NCBI RefSeq assembly: GCF_000330505.1
Contig: NW_004440426.1
Coordinates: 415,728 to 479,727, forward strand
Direction of reading: 5' to 3'
Origin: Entamoeba invadens IP1
Taxonomy: Eukaryota > Evosea > Mastigamoebida > Endamoebidae
Length of the DNA: 64,000 nt
This document shows positions 53,275-62,681 of this stretch, one piece after another. A model generated the notes under the pieces. The model did not search any database. It was not told where the DNA came from and saw nothing but the letters and a program-made list of their open reading frames with translations. The translations under genes and the position numbers were made by a program. Each line of letters starts with the position of its first letter. Position 1 is the first letter of the stretch.

Positions 53275-56200
53275 ATGGTGTTATTTCTATTGTTCAATAT
53301 GTATTTGTTTTCTTTAAGCGCGTCAATAAAAGAAGACTACACATGCCCTACTAACAACTTTTCTGGGGAAACTGCGACTGTTTCTTCAAACACGCAGTGT
53401 CAGTTAAACACAAATATCACTCTTTCTAATAATGCACATTTTAACATCGAGGGATATTTGTCATCCAATTATCTCTTGAAAGCAGAAGGAAATTCAGAGA
53501 TAAAATGTTCTGGAAATTCCGGTGCAAAGTTTTTAGTTTCTAACGTCGAGGTTATTACCTCCACTTTTAATTTACTTGGAAAGTCGTCAACAAATTCCAT
53601 TGCGAATTTCACACTTGCAAATTCTATTTTTAACTTGAAGGATTATTCCACGTCAAATTTAGATACACTTTTTGTCACTTTAAATAGCACTGTTGTTTTA
53701 ACCCAGGACTCTGTCATTGTTCCAGGAAAATTAGTTTCAATCGACAATTCACTTTTGAGTCTTTTAGATACATCAGGAATATATTGTAATGAAGGTTCTT
53801 CTGTAACTTTACAGAATAAAGGGCGTTTTGTTCTTAATACAACAAAAACAAAAAATATTATTCATGATTTTTTTTGTGATAGTGGAGACTTAACTTTTAA
53901 TGATGTAGCACAAGTAAAGACTTCAAAAATCCGACTTATGACGGGGTGTATTTTACATTCTGAAACTCGTGGGCTTGAAAGTTTCCCTCTTTTTATTGGA
54001 GTTTCTTACATTGAAATAAGTTCATATATTGTGGTCAACTCTGATAAGAGTTTTGATCTTGCATACTCTTCAACTGGGTTTACGTTTAGTTCAATTCCAA
54101 CAGATAAGTTTACTCTTCTTCAAAGTGGGCATTTACTGAGATACGGTACGTCGACAGCTGTTTACTGTCATCTGAATGGAAGTGTGATAAACTCGTCGAG
54201 TACATTTCTTGAAGATTGGTGTGGAGAGTGTGACACTTCAAATTGTTTCATTACAATACAATCTTATTTAAAACTGGTTACTGTCGACTTACTATCACAA
54301 ATTTCCGAGTCAAATTCAAAGAGAGATGGTACAACTTTGGATGAAAATATCATTTTGATTCATAACAAGAAAATTTCAATTGGACTTGTTGGTGATGGGT
54401 TTATATTAAATATCAAGTCAGACGGTCTTGTTGAAATAACAACAGGAAACATAACAAAAAAGATATTTATAGTGTCTGATTCAAAATTTCTGTTCGAAAA
54501 TACTCTGTGCCAAATATTATACATTGAGAATGGAATTGCGAAGTGTATAAAGGGAATACAATGCGAACAAGGAGGTGCTGACTTGTTGAGTGGATTGTGT
54601 AGAAGCTGTAAAGAATCGAGTTGTCTCATTTGCACTGATTCAAAAGACAACTACAAATGTGAAAAGTGCGGAGTTGGATATATAAATTTCAATGGAACTT
54701 GTGTCGACGACTTTCTCTGTGAAGATATAGAGAATGGGCGGTGTAAAAAGTGTACATATGGGTATGTTGTTGGGTCAAGTGGGTTATGTGAAGAACCGAC
54801 AGACAATTGTCTTGAAAAAAAATCAACAGAATGTGTTGAATGTTTGTTTGGGACAATTCTTAAAGAAGGTAAATGTGTAAGTAAATCCGAGGGGGATGCA
54901 ATTGTAACTGGCAACAAAGTAATTTCATGTAACAGTGGGTTTTATCTTGAAAATAACATCTGTAAAGAGTGTGAGTCTTTATACACAGCAAGTTCATTAT
55001 GTGGAATAAAATATGTTGAATCGTGTAAAGATGGGTACAAATTGGAAGAAAAGAACAATTGTGTTCAAATTGAATGTCAATTAGGAGAGGTCAAAGATTC
55101 GAATGGAAATTGCACAAAAATTATTGATAAATGTATCACAATTGAAAATGGAATGTGTATTGAATGTGAAAAGGGGATGATTTTGGATAACTGGAACAAT
55201 AAATGTATAACAACACAATTAAATGGCAATTGTTCGATCAGTGGATCACTTGGGTGTTATCGATGTATTGACGGGAAGTTTTTGAATGCCGAGAGTGGTA
55301 TTTGTGATGACTGTGGAGGAAATTGCTCGAGTTGTTTTGGAGAGAGTACAAAGTGCACTGCATGTAAAGATGGGTACTTTTTGAGCAACAACGCGTGTGT
55401 GACAAATGAAGAACTGCTTGAAGTGTGCAACAAGATTTCAGCAATCACACGTGGGTGTGTAGAATGCAGAGATGGGTATTACAGAAATGGGACAGATTGC
55501 AACAAGTGTGATGTGAAGTGTGCGACATGTAACACAAAAGAGATATGCCTGACATGCAACTCAACCAACTTTTTGACGTCTGACAATGAGTGTGAGTCGC
55601 GAAGCAATATTGTTGGGTGTGGTGTTGAAGTGACTAAAAATGGGTGTGCAAAGTGTGTTGATGGTTATTTCACATTCAAAACAAATCAGTGCAAGAAGTG
55701 TGTTGGGTGTGCGAGTTGTGTTTCTGAGACTGTTTGCACGTCATGTGATGACAGTCAAATACTTCATGAAACTTCCTGTGTTGACGTGGTAATGGTGAAG
55801 AATTGTGTTGAAGTGAAAAAGTCGAAATGCACAAAGTGTACATTCTGGCATGAGGCATCAGAAAGTGGTGAATATTGCTACTTAAAGGCGGTGTGGTGGG
55901 TTTTCTTTATTTCATCACTTATTTTTGTCATCATACTAGTTGTTGCATTGGTCATCATCGTTTTGTCTGTCCAGTATTTTGTCGAACGGTCTGCAATGAA
56001 ATCATTAGAGGCAAAGGTAACAACTTTTAATATGGAACGATCGAACGTGAAATTTGTGAGTCTTCATGGTGGTGTCTGTGTGAACACGAAAGTGGTTGAT
56101 TTCAACACTGACATTGAAGAGATCGGAGTTTGTGAAGAAACGAGACAACTGTTGTGTGTTGGCAATTTGAGTGAACGTGCGATGAAGGTGCAGATGTCTG

Positions 56201-57237
56201 TGAATGCGTGTGATGAACAGTTTTCACTTCGGATTACGCCGAGTGTTGTGACAATCCACAAAGGGTGTGCCTCTGAATTTGAACTGTTTCTGACGCCAAA
56301 TTACACAACAAAGATAAACACAACAATAGCACTTGTCACAAAGTCGATTGAGAGTGGCGATGAAACAGTCAACAACATCAACATGAAGGCAAACACAGAG
56401 GTGACAACGCGTCTTGATCCAAACGAACTTGAAGAAGAGAAGCAGATTGGTGAAGGCTCATTTGGTGTTGTCTTTATTGGGACATTCAGAGGTAACAAAG
56501 TTGCGATCAAGAAGTTGAAACAGACAGAAAGCCATGTGATACTTGAGAGTGAGATTGACGAGTTTGAGAAGGAGGTGCAGATGCTGGACAAGTTCAGAAG
56601 CGAGCACATCGTCCACTTCTATGGTGCTGTATTTGTATCGCACAAGATATGTATTGTGACTGAGTTTGCAAAACACGGCAGTTTGATGGATTTGATCAAG
56701 AAGACAAATCAATGCAACGTCGAGAAAAGAACACGCGTCAAAATTGGAACAGACGCAGCACGTGGCATCCAATACCTCCACAGAAACGGGATCTTACACA
56801 GAGACATCAAGCCAGACAACATCCTTGTTGTGTCGATGGACTGGAACGACAGCGTCTTTGGGAAGCTGACCGACTTTGGGAGTGCGCGAAACGTCAACAT
56901 GCTGATGACCAACATGACATTCACAAAGGGCATCGGAACACCCATTTACATGGCACCAGAAATCCTAAACCAGGAGAAATACAAGAAAGAGGCAGACATA
57001 TTTTCTTTTGGTGTTACGCTGTATGAGTGCCTCTCTTGGAGCTTGGCTTATCAACCGCCTCAATTCAAATTTCCATGGGAAATCGCAGACTTTGTGAACA
57101 ACGGTAAAAGACTCAAACAACACGCGTCAATCCAAAACCACGAGTTTGGGCTTATTGTGAAAATGTGGGAACAAAACCCGTCGAACAGATTCAATATTGA
57201 TCAAGTGGTCGAATGTTTTGAGCATTTTGAATTATAA
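53275..57237 (+). CDS. Transmembrane kinase (TMK family) with CXXC-repeat ectodomain, 1,320 aa
   Basis: A single exon. A signal peptide (MVLFLLFNMYLFSLSAS) leads to a beta-rich N-terminal region (about 20-430) with Asn-linked sites. About 430 residues of cysteine motifs follow (CXXC, CXXCXXC; many CEKC, CVEC and CTSC units), the furin/VSP-like layout of Entamoeba TMKs. The membrane span is at about 872-902. A cytosolic MSP-like segment (about 920-1030, NVKFVSLHGGVCVNT) precedes the kinase domain (about 1048-1320), which has GEGSFGVV, VAIKK, HRDIKPDN, DFGSA and GTPIYMAPE, all canonical. It is therefore predicted active, unlike the non-RD kinase next to it. The two TMKs are tandem but not close copies. 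Confidence 0.92.
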   Translation: MVLFLLFNMYLFSLSASIKEDYTCPTNNFSGETATVSSNTQCQLNTNITLSNNAHFNIEGYLSSNYLLKAEGNSEIKCSGNSGAKFLVSNVEVITSTFNLLGKSSTNSIANFTLANSIFNLKDYSTSNLDTLFVTLNSTVVLTQDSVIVPGKLVSIDNSLLSLLDTSGIYCNEGSSVTLQNKGRFVLNTTKTKNIIHDFFCDSGDLTFNDVAQVKTSKIRLMTGCILHSETRGLESFPLFIGVSYIEISSYIVVNSDKSFDLAYSSTGFTFSSIPTDKFTLLQSGHLLRYGTSTAVYCHLNGSVINSSSTFLEDWCGECDTSNCFITIQSYLKLVTVDLLSQISESNSKRDGTTLDENIILIHNKKISIGLVGDGFILNIKSDGLVEITTGNITKKIFIVSDSKFLFENTLCQILYIENGIAKCIKGIQCEQGGADLLSGLCRSCKESSCLICTDSKDNYKCEKCGVGYINFNGTCVDDFLCEDIENGRCKKCTYGYVVGSSGLCEEPTDNCLEKKSTECVECLFGTILKEGKCVSKSEGDAIVTGNKVISCNSGFYLENNICKECESLYTASSLCGIKYVESCKDGYKLEEKNNCVQIECQLGEVKDSNGNCTKIIDKCITIENGMCIECEKGMILDNWNNKCITTQLNGNCSISGSLGCYRCIDGKFLNAESGICDDCGGNCSSCFGESTKCTACKDGYFLSNNACVTNEELLEVCNKISAITRGCVECRDGYYRNGTDCNKCDVKCATCNTKEICLTCNSTNFLTSDNECESRSNIVGCGVEVTKNGCAKCVDGYFTFKTNQCKKCVGCASCVSETVCTSCDDSQILHETSCVDVVMVKNCVEVKKSKCTKCTFWHEASESGEYCYLKAVWWVFFISSLIFVIILVVALVIIVLSVQYFVERSAMKSLEAKVTTFNMERSNVKFVSLHGGVCVNTKVVDFNTDIEEIGVCEETRQLLCVGNLSERAMKVQMSVNACDEQFSLRITPSVVTIHKGCASEFELFLTPNYTTKINTTIALVTKSIESGDETVNNINMKANTEVTTRLDPNELEEEKQIGEGSFGVVFIGTFRGNKVAIKKLKQTESHVILESEIDEFEKEVQMLDKFRSEHIVHFYGAVFVSHKICIVTEFAKHGSLMDLIKKTNQCNVEKRTRVKIGTDAARGIQYLHRNGILHRDIKPDNILVVSMDWNDSVFGKLTDFGSARNVNMLMTNMTFTKGIGTPIYMAPEILNQEKYKKEADIFSFGVTLYECLSWSLAYQPPQFKFPWEIADFVNNGKRLKQHASIQNHEFGLIVKMWEQNPSNRFNIDQVVECFEHFEL

Positions 57238-58326
57238 TTGTATTTTTGTGTGTTACTTGGGTGTGGTTTTTGCATTAATTTTTGACTTCGTTTATTGTTT
57301 GTATCGAACTATATGTCGTGTGTTGTTATGCAATAGATTATGAATCGACCTTTAAAGTTGAATTTGAATAATTTTATGTACCACAATTATTATTTTATAA
57401 AACCACGTTTGATAATACACATCGTTTTTAATATCGACTTATTTTTTTGTCTTTTGATAATTTGTTTTTTATAATTAACTTCTAAAAGCTTCGATATAGA
57501 TCTTCTTTTTAAGTGGGTAATACTATTTCGATAAAGTTTAATAAGTTTTGAGTGTCAGAAGTGTTTGTGAATGATAAAAGTAGTAATAACTGTGAATTTT
57601 GCCTTTCACATGACGAAAATCCGGACAAATTTCAAAGAGTAGTTATGACAAAAAATATTGGGACATATTTCTAATAATAAAAAAATTAAAACAATAAATA
57701 ACTAAATCCATTTTTTTTAATAAACTTAAAAAAATCGTTATTGTACTAAATTAATTTTTGAAAACTATTGTTCTGCCACATAACACTTCGTAGTTACCAC
57801 ATCTCATTATTGCCTCTTATAAACATGAAGTTATTCTAAAAGATTTAGGTCGTAAATTATTAATATTTTGGGAAAAAAAGTCGCTATGTTAAAGAATCGT
57901 TTGTTTCATTTCAATGTTTTTTTAAACAAGGCGAAATCTAAAAATTATTACCAATTACTTTTATGATCTTCAAAAAAGTAATTACCCTCGCCACATATTT
58001 GGGACGAAATTTAATACACATTTTTTATTTGCAATCCGACACACATATTTAATCAATACAATCACTTAAAATTGAACAAAAACACAAAGAAATTGCAATG
58101 TGATTCATATTAATATTTCAATTTTTATTGTTTATCCCAAAAGTTTTTAAGCCCGGGTTAAAACATCAGAAGAAAAATAGTTGATGTCGACAAATATGAG
58201 AAAAAAGAAACTAAACTTCTGTAATAAAAGAACCAGTTTATTCCACATTTCTATCATCCTGCTTCCCCTCCAAAAAAACAAGCACTAAAAAACTGTGTAA
58301 CTCAAATTAACATTCAAACTCACCAA
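57238..58326. other. Gene-free spacer, 1.1 kb
   Basis: AT-rich; no convincing coding or structured feature beyond a small palindrome TAAGCCCGGGTTA near 58150. The last 60 bases before 58327 are C/A-rich and resemble a short 5' leader. Confidence 0.5.
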
Positions 58327-58914
58327 ATGGCCGAAGCGCAGAAAGCAAATATCGTCATGTTTGGTTTTGCAAAAAGTGGTAAGACCACGTTTATCAAGGA
58401 TGTCGTCGATAACGCGTTTTGTGAAGATTATGTTGAGTCCACTCAGGAAATACCATCACAAACCAGTGTCACTGTCGGTTGTGCCAAATTTGACGTTTTA
58501 ATTTACGATATCGGAGGAAACTCTTTGACCTCAAAAAGCGCGACAGTAGCGACATACGCTTCCAGCGGTACAATTCACATATTCGTCATTTCAAACTCAA
58601 ATTTGGACAAAGAGGCAAACGATCAGATGAAAATGCTTGGCGGACTTATCGAAACCAAGTCATACCTTGATCAGACCGTCGACGTGATGGCTTTCATTGT
58701 CACTAAAAAAGACCAAAGTGCGGACTTGGACACATCTAAAGTGAAAGAAATCGCAGAGAAAAAACAAGCTCTTTACTTTGAACTTGACCTCCACAACACC
58801 CAGGAAGCTCAAGAAACACTCAAAAAAATCATCGCTAAGTACGCCGAAGTGAAAGGCATACCAACTGAGGCGAAGGGGAAAAAAGGAAAGAAGGGCGGAT
58901 GCACTTTGTTTTAA
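58327..58914 (+). CDS. Divergent Ras-like small GTPase with CAAX end
   Basis: 195 residues. P-loop GFAKSGKT (13-20), DIGG (61-64) in place of the Ras DTAGQ, and TKKD (126-129) in place of NKXD. These are the G1, G3 and G4 boxes in correct order. The Gln that Ras uses for GTP hydrolysis is not at its usual position, so its cycle may differ. The C-terminus has a polybasic run (KGKKGKKGG) followed by CTLF, a CAAX box for prenylation, which suggests membrane attachment. It does not fall clearly into Rab, Rho or Arf. Confidence 0.75.
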   Translation: MAEAQKANIVMFGFAKSGKTTFIKDVVDNAFCEDYVESTQEIPSQTSVTVGCAKFDVLIYDIGGNSLTSKSATVATYASSGTIHIFVISNSNLDKEANDQMKMLGGLIETKSYLDQTVDVMAFIVTKKDQSADLDTSKVKEIAEKKQALYFELDLHNTQEAQETLKKIIAKYAEVKGIPTEAKGKKGKKGGCTLF

Positions 58915-59770
58915 ACAATTTAATTTTTGAAAACCATTTTCATAATTTAACTTCTTCATTGAACATGTTTTATTATTAAAACTATAACAAAAACCAATTT
59001 TTTTCTTAATAGTTATTTTTATTTTATTAATCTATAATCTATAGTTGTTCTATTTCAAGTATTTGACAAATCCTATATTTTACTATTATAAAATACTATA
59101 TTCACATATATCATTAATAATATACCTTAAAACAACAAATTTATTATATTTTTATAATTACTTTTATTATAATTTTAAGGAAATATTCATAAAGTCAGTT
59201 TGCTTTCTGAAAAAATGTATTTAAAATGTTGCAAAGTACCCACACCAAAAAGCGACATTCTTCAAATTGTTTTTTTATTAACTTGGTTAGTTTACAGTAT
59301 TTTCCCGTTATTTTTGGGAAATAATAATGTTAATAATACCATTTATTATTAAAAATGGTATTATTTTTAATAATAATATTTATTATAATCAAACAGAAAA
59401 AATAAAATGATTGGTAAATACTATTAACATTATTTATTTTTTTAGTTTTGTTATTATATAATAGTTTAAATAATAATAATATTTATTAAACATCCCAAAT
59501 ATTCATTTTTTAAAAGGAAATAATTAAATGAGGTTTCTAAATTAAAAACATTATATTTAATTATAACTTTGTAATTACAGATGACAAAAAAAATAGAAAT
59601 TAATTGGTGTAAAAAGATGGGTTTTGGTTTCTGGATTTTTTTTGTTTACAAAAAACAATTTCTATAAAAGACTTATTAAATTATTTAAAATAAATCTGTC
59701 ACCCAATTTATTCTTGTCACCCATTAATTACTCTATCTGTAAGAGCTGTCGAATAACTCAGATCATTATG

Positions 59771-59806
59771 TGTAAAAAGCCTTCACAACCATGAAGGCTT
59801 TTTACA
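59771..59806. other. Perfect 15-bp stem-loop, 6-base loop
   Basis: TGTAAAAAGCCTTCA (59771-59785) pairs exactly with TGAAGGCTTTTTACA (59792-59806), loop CAACCA. There is no neighbouring coding frame. It could be part of a structured non-coding RNA or the remnant of a foldback element. Confidence 0.8.
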
Positions 59807-61167
59807 TTTTGCAACAACAACAAAATAGTAAAGTTAATCAATAATATAAACAATCAATAAATACTTCTTAGAAATATGTACAAACAGCAAAAGAGAACAC
59901 GAATAAGACAATTAAAGACTTGGCTAATTGGTCTTTTACGGTTAAATATACCATGAGTTAAACAGACGTTGAAGTTTTGAATTCAATAACTATTTACACA
60001 AAATAACTAAAGAATGAAAAAAAGAAGTATTTGTAGCAAAAAAGAAGGACTGAACTGCTTTGATAGCTGTACAGTCAAATTAGCAAGCAGACAAAGACAA
60101 GACTTCAAACAAAAAGATAAATAACAAACCCAGATCAAGGGTTTTGAAACACAAAAGAAGATGATTTTAAACAAAATTGCTAAAGTTAAGAAACATGACA
60201 CTTATTATTCTGATGGATCGAAGCCCAGATTGAATACTTAGTACACTAGTCTCAACACCCAAGGTTCAATCTAGCGCACCATTCTTTTACTAAAAAGAAA
60301 CCAAATGTAAGAAAAAATTAATTTAATAGAATTATTACTTTATTAAAAAAGACGAAACAAAAGGGTCTATTTTAAAATTCCAACAATCAAAAATTCAAAA
60401 AATATGTAAAAATTATATTCAATTACTAAAAATATTTTTTATTTGTCATTTTTCCCAAAATAAAATAAATTGTTTGTATAAATAACTTGTTTGTTTCTTT
60501 TTATAAATTAATTATTAATTTTAGTTTTTTTCTTTGTTGTATATTTTGATAGACAATTTTTATATTTATTTCTTGACTTTTAAAATAACAGTTACTTTTG
60601 GATTTTTTAAACAACAAAATATATGATCATTATAATAATAATTAATAAATTACAAGACATAACTTAATATTAAAAAATTGATTTGTGAACATATTAAGAA
60701 TCACTAAGATAAACCACCCTATAAATCAACGATATTGACAACATACATGATTTTTAATAAAAAAATATTTTTTAAAATAACTATTTTTGATTTAAACTTA
60801 AATTTTACACCTAAATTTTTAAATATAAATAAATATCAATAAAAACGACTAAACAACAATGAAAAAAAAAGAGACACGGTGGCGTTGCATTGTTTTTTGA
60901 TGGTTAAATGGCTTGTATTTTAAGTAAAGAATTGTTGGGTTCTAATTTAACAGAAAAAAAATAATCAATCAATAAGTAAAGTGCATTGAATACTTTATAA
61001 AAGAATACAACAAAAAGCATAAAAAGATCCAAAGTGATTGTGTTTTCAACAGATTCAAATAATTTATCGTGTTATTTATTTACAAAAAAATACAAAATAT
61101 AAAAATAGATAAAAACAATTGATATTTAAAGCAAGAATTTTATAATCTAACATATCAGACCTGAAGA

Positions 61168-62203
61168 ATGACATGTTAGTCATAATCGCATGATCTAAAG
61201 TAGATCATACTATTATTATCTCGAATCTATTTTATACAAGACCAAGTGGATTAATGTATATACAGTCAACCTCATTTCTCAAAAACTTGAAATGAATATG
61301 ATATGAAAAAGCATAAAAACTATGACTAAATACTAAAACAACAAATTGTATTACCAACACGATTGTCAATGATACAAATATATGAGAAACAGACATTTTA
61401 GAAATCATTTTCAGTGTGGTAAGAATATATTATGTGTTATTTTCACTATTTCTTTGAAATAGTGACAAAACCAAACCAAATTTATAACACATAACAACGA
61501 AGGCGTCGCTGGTGAACGAGTAAAAAATACCAAAATTCTCTCTTTATTCTATTATTATTATTATTATTATATTATTATATTCACTTTTATTATTATTATT
61601 ATCAAAAGTGAATATGACGCCTTCCCACTTGGTCAACAAACATTGTTATTATAAAAAACGGCTTGTTTCTTTTTGATCAACTTTATAAATATTAACCAAT
61701 TAGAATACGATCTCCTAAATATAGGCCGGTTCGTGATGAGTCGGCTAATCATGCAAATATTGAATATATTTGCATGAAAAATAGAATCTACCGTAAACAC
61801 CAATCCTATTGTTGTTACTCTTTTAGAATAAAAGAGTCTATCCTTGTCCTCAATATATACACATAGTAATTATGTCTTAACAATCAAACAACAAATGAGC
61901 ATCGTTTTAATAGTACATTATCACATTCTATATCAACATGACTTATAAAAATAAAAGTGTTAATTCAAATGAACACTTACATGGTTATTGCTGCTTTTTA
62001 TTATAAAAAGTGCCTCTATGTTGTTAAAAAATAGAATGAAAAATATGGCCTAACTATCAACTATTTTATTGATCTGCTCCAAAATTGTACAAAAACAAGA
62101 CATTTAGAAACAACATGTTGTACAGAGGAAAAAGAGTTTATACCAATGTGTATGAACATTTGCATAACCAACGTGACTATTTTATTGAAAAAAGTCCCTC
62201 CTG
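61168..62203. repeat. Array of degenerate units, each with a stem-loop
   Basis: At least eight stem-loops occur: 61190-61208 (8 bp), 61272-61295 (7 bp), 61443-61465 (9 bp, inside a 10-bp outer stem 61431-61440/61484-61493), 61577-61615 (12 bp, directly stacked on a 9-bp stem 61499-61507/61616-61624), 61750-61776 (11 bp), 61817-61837 (9 bp), 61994-62010 (7 bp) and 62175-62196 (8 bp with one mismatch). The stems differ in sequence, yet the flanks of the last two are similar (TGAACA-TT-CAT before and CCTC-T-TTG-T-AAAAA after), about 183 bp apart. This suggests repeated units in which the hairpin is kept while its sequence changes. Confidence 0.5.
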
Positions 62204-62681
62204 TTGATTAAAAACGACCAAACTCCAATTTTATTTATGATTCGTGCTTCAATGGCATGATATCCAAATCAAAACAACAAATTGCACAAAAACAAGAACG
62301 CTTAAATAACAAATGAGATATAGAGCATTTCATAAAATTAAAAGAACATGAAATGAAAGATACAAAGAGATGAGTTGTTTGATTGTTATTGATTGATTGC
62401 TTTGTTTATTTGTTGTTTTTGATTAATAAATGTTAAATAATACAATTATAAATTATATAATTATAAAGACTTTGAATATATTATAAATTAAGTAAAAATA
62501 TATAAATAAATAGTTGATTTAAACAAAAAAAACATTCGATTATACTTACAATTAATAATAATAAAATTATTAATCAATATATCAAATTCGATGCAATATC
62601 ATATTTAAAAGTATTTTTCAAATACGGTTTTTTTAAACAAAAATGTTAATGTAAAAATAGAAAAAAAATCGCTAAAAAGAA

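Larger units (their letters stand above)
58915..62681. other. Gene-free tract of 3.8 kb rich in stem-loops
   Basis: No believable protein-coding frame occurs here on either strand. The tract contains a perfect 15-bp hairpin at 59771-59806, a cluster of short perfect stem-loops at 61168-62203, and an ATT trinucleotide run near 61548-61600. The rest is A/T-rich. It separates the Ras-like gene from the vWA gene (minus strand), so the 3' ends of both face it. Confidence 0.6.

Noticed and set aside
60188..60285. tRNA-like segment with GGTTCAATC and an ACCA-like end
   Set aside because: The T-arm stem does not pair, there is no matching acceptor stem and no D arm at the right distance.
61548..61600. 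CRISPR-like or tandem array
   Set aside because: It is a plain ATT trinucleotide run in a eukaryotic genome, and there are no regular repeats and unique spacers.
61721..61780. Hammerhead-like or C/D snoRNA-like motif (GTGATGAG)
   Set aside because: A C-box-like GTGATGA is present, but no D box (CTGA) follows within 100 bases, and the other hammerhead core elements are absent.
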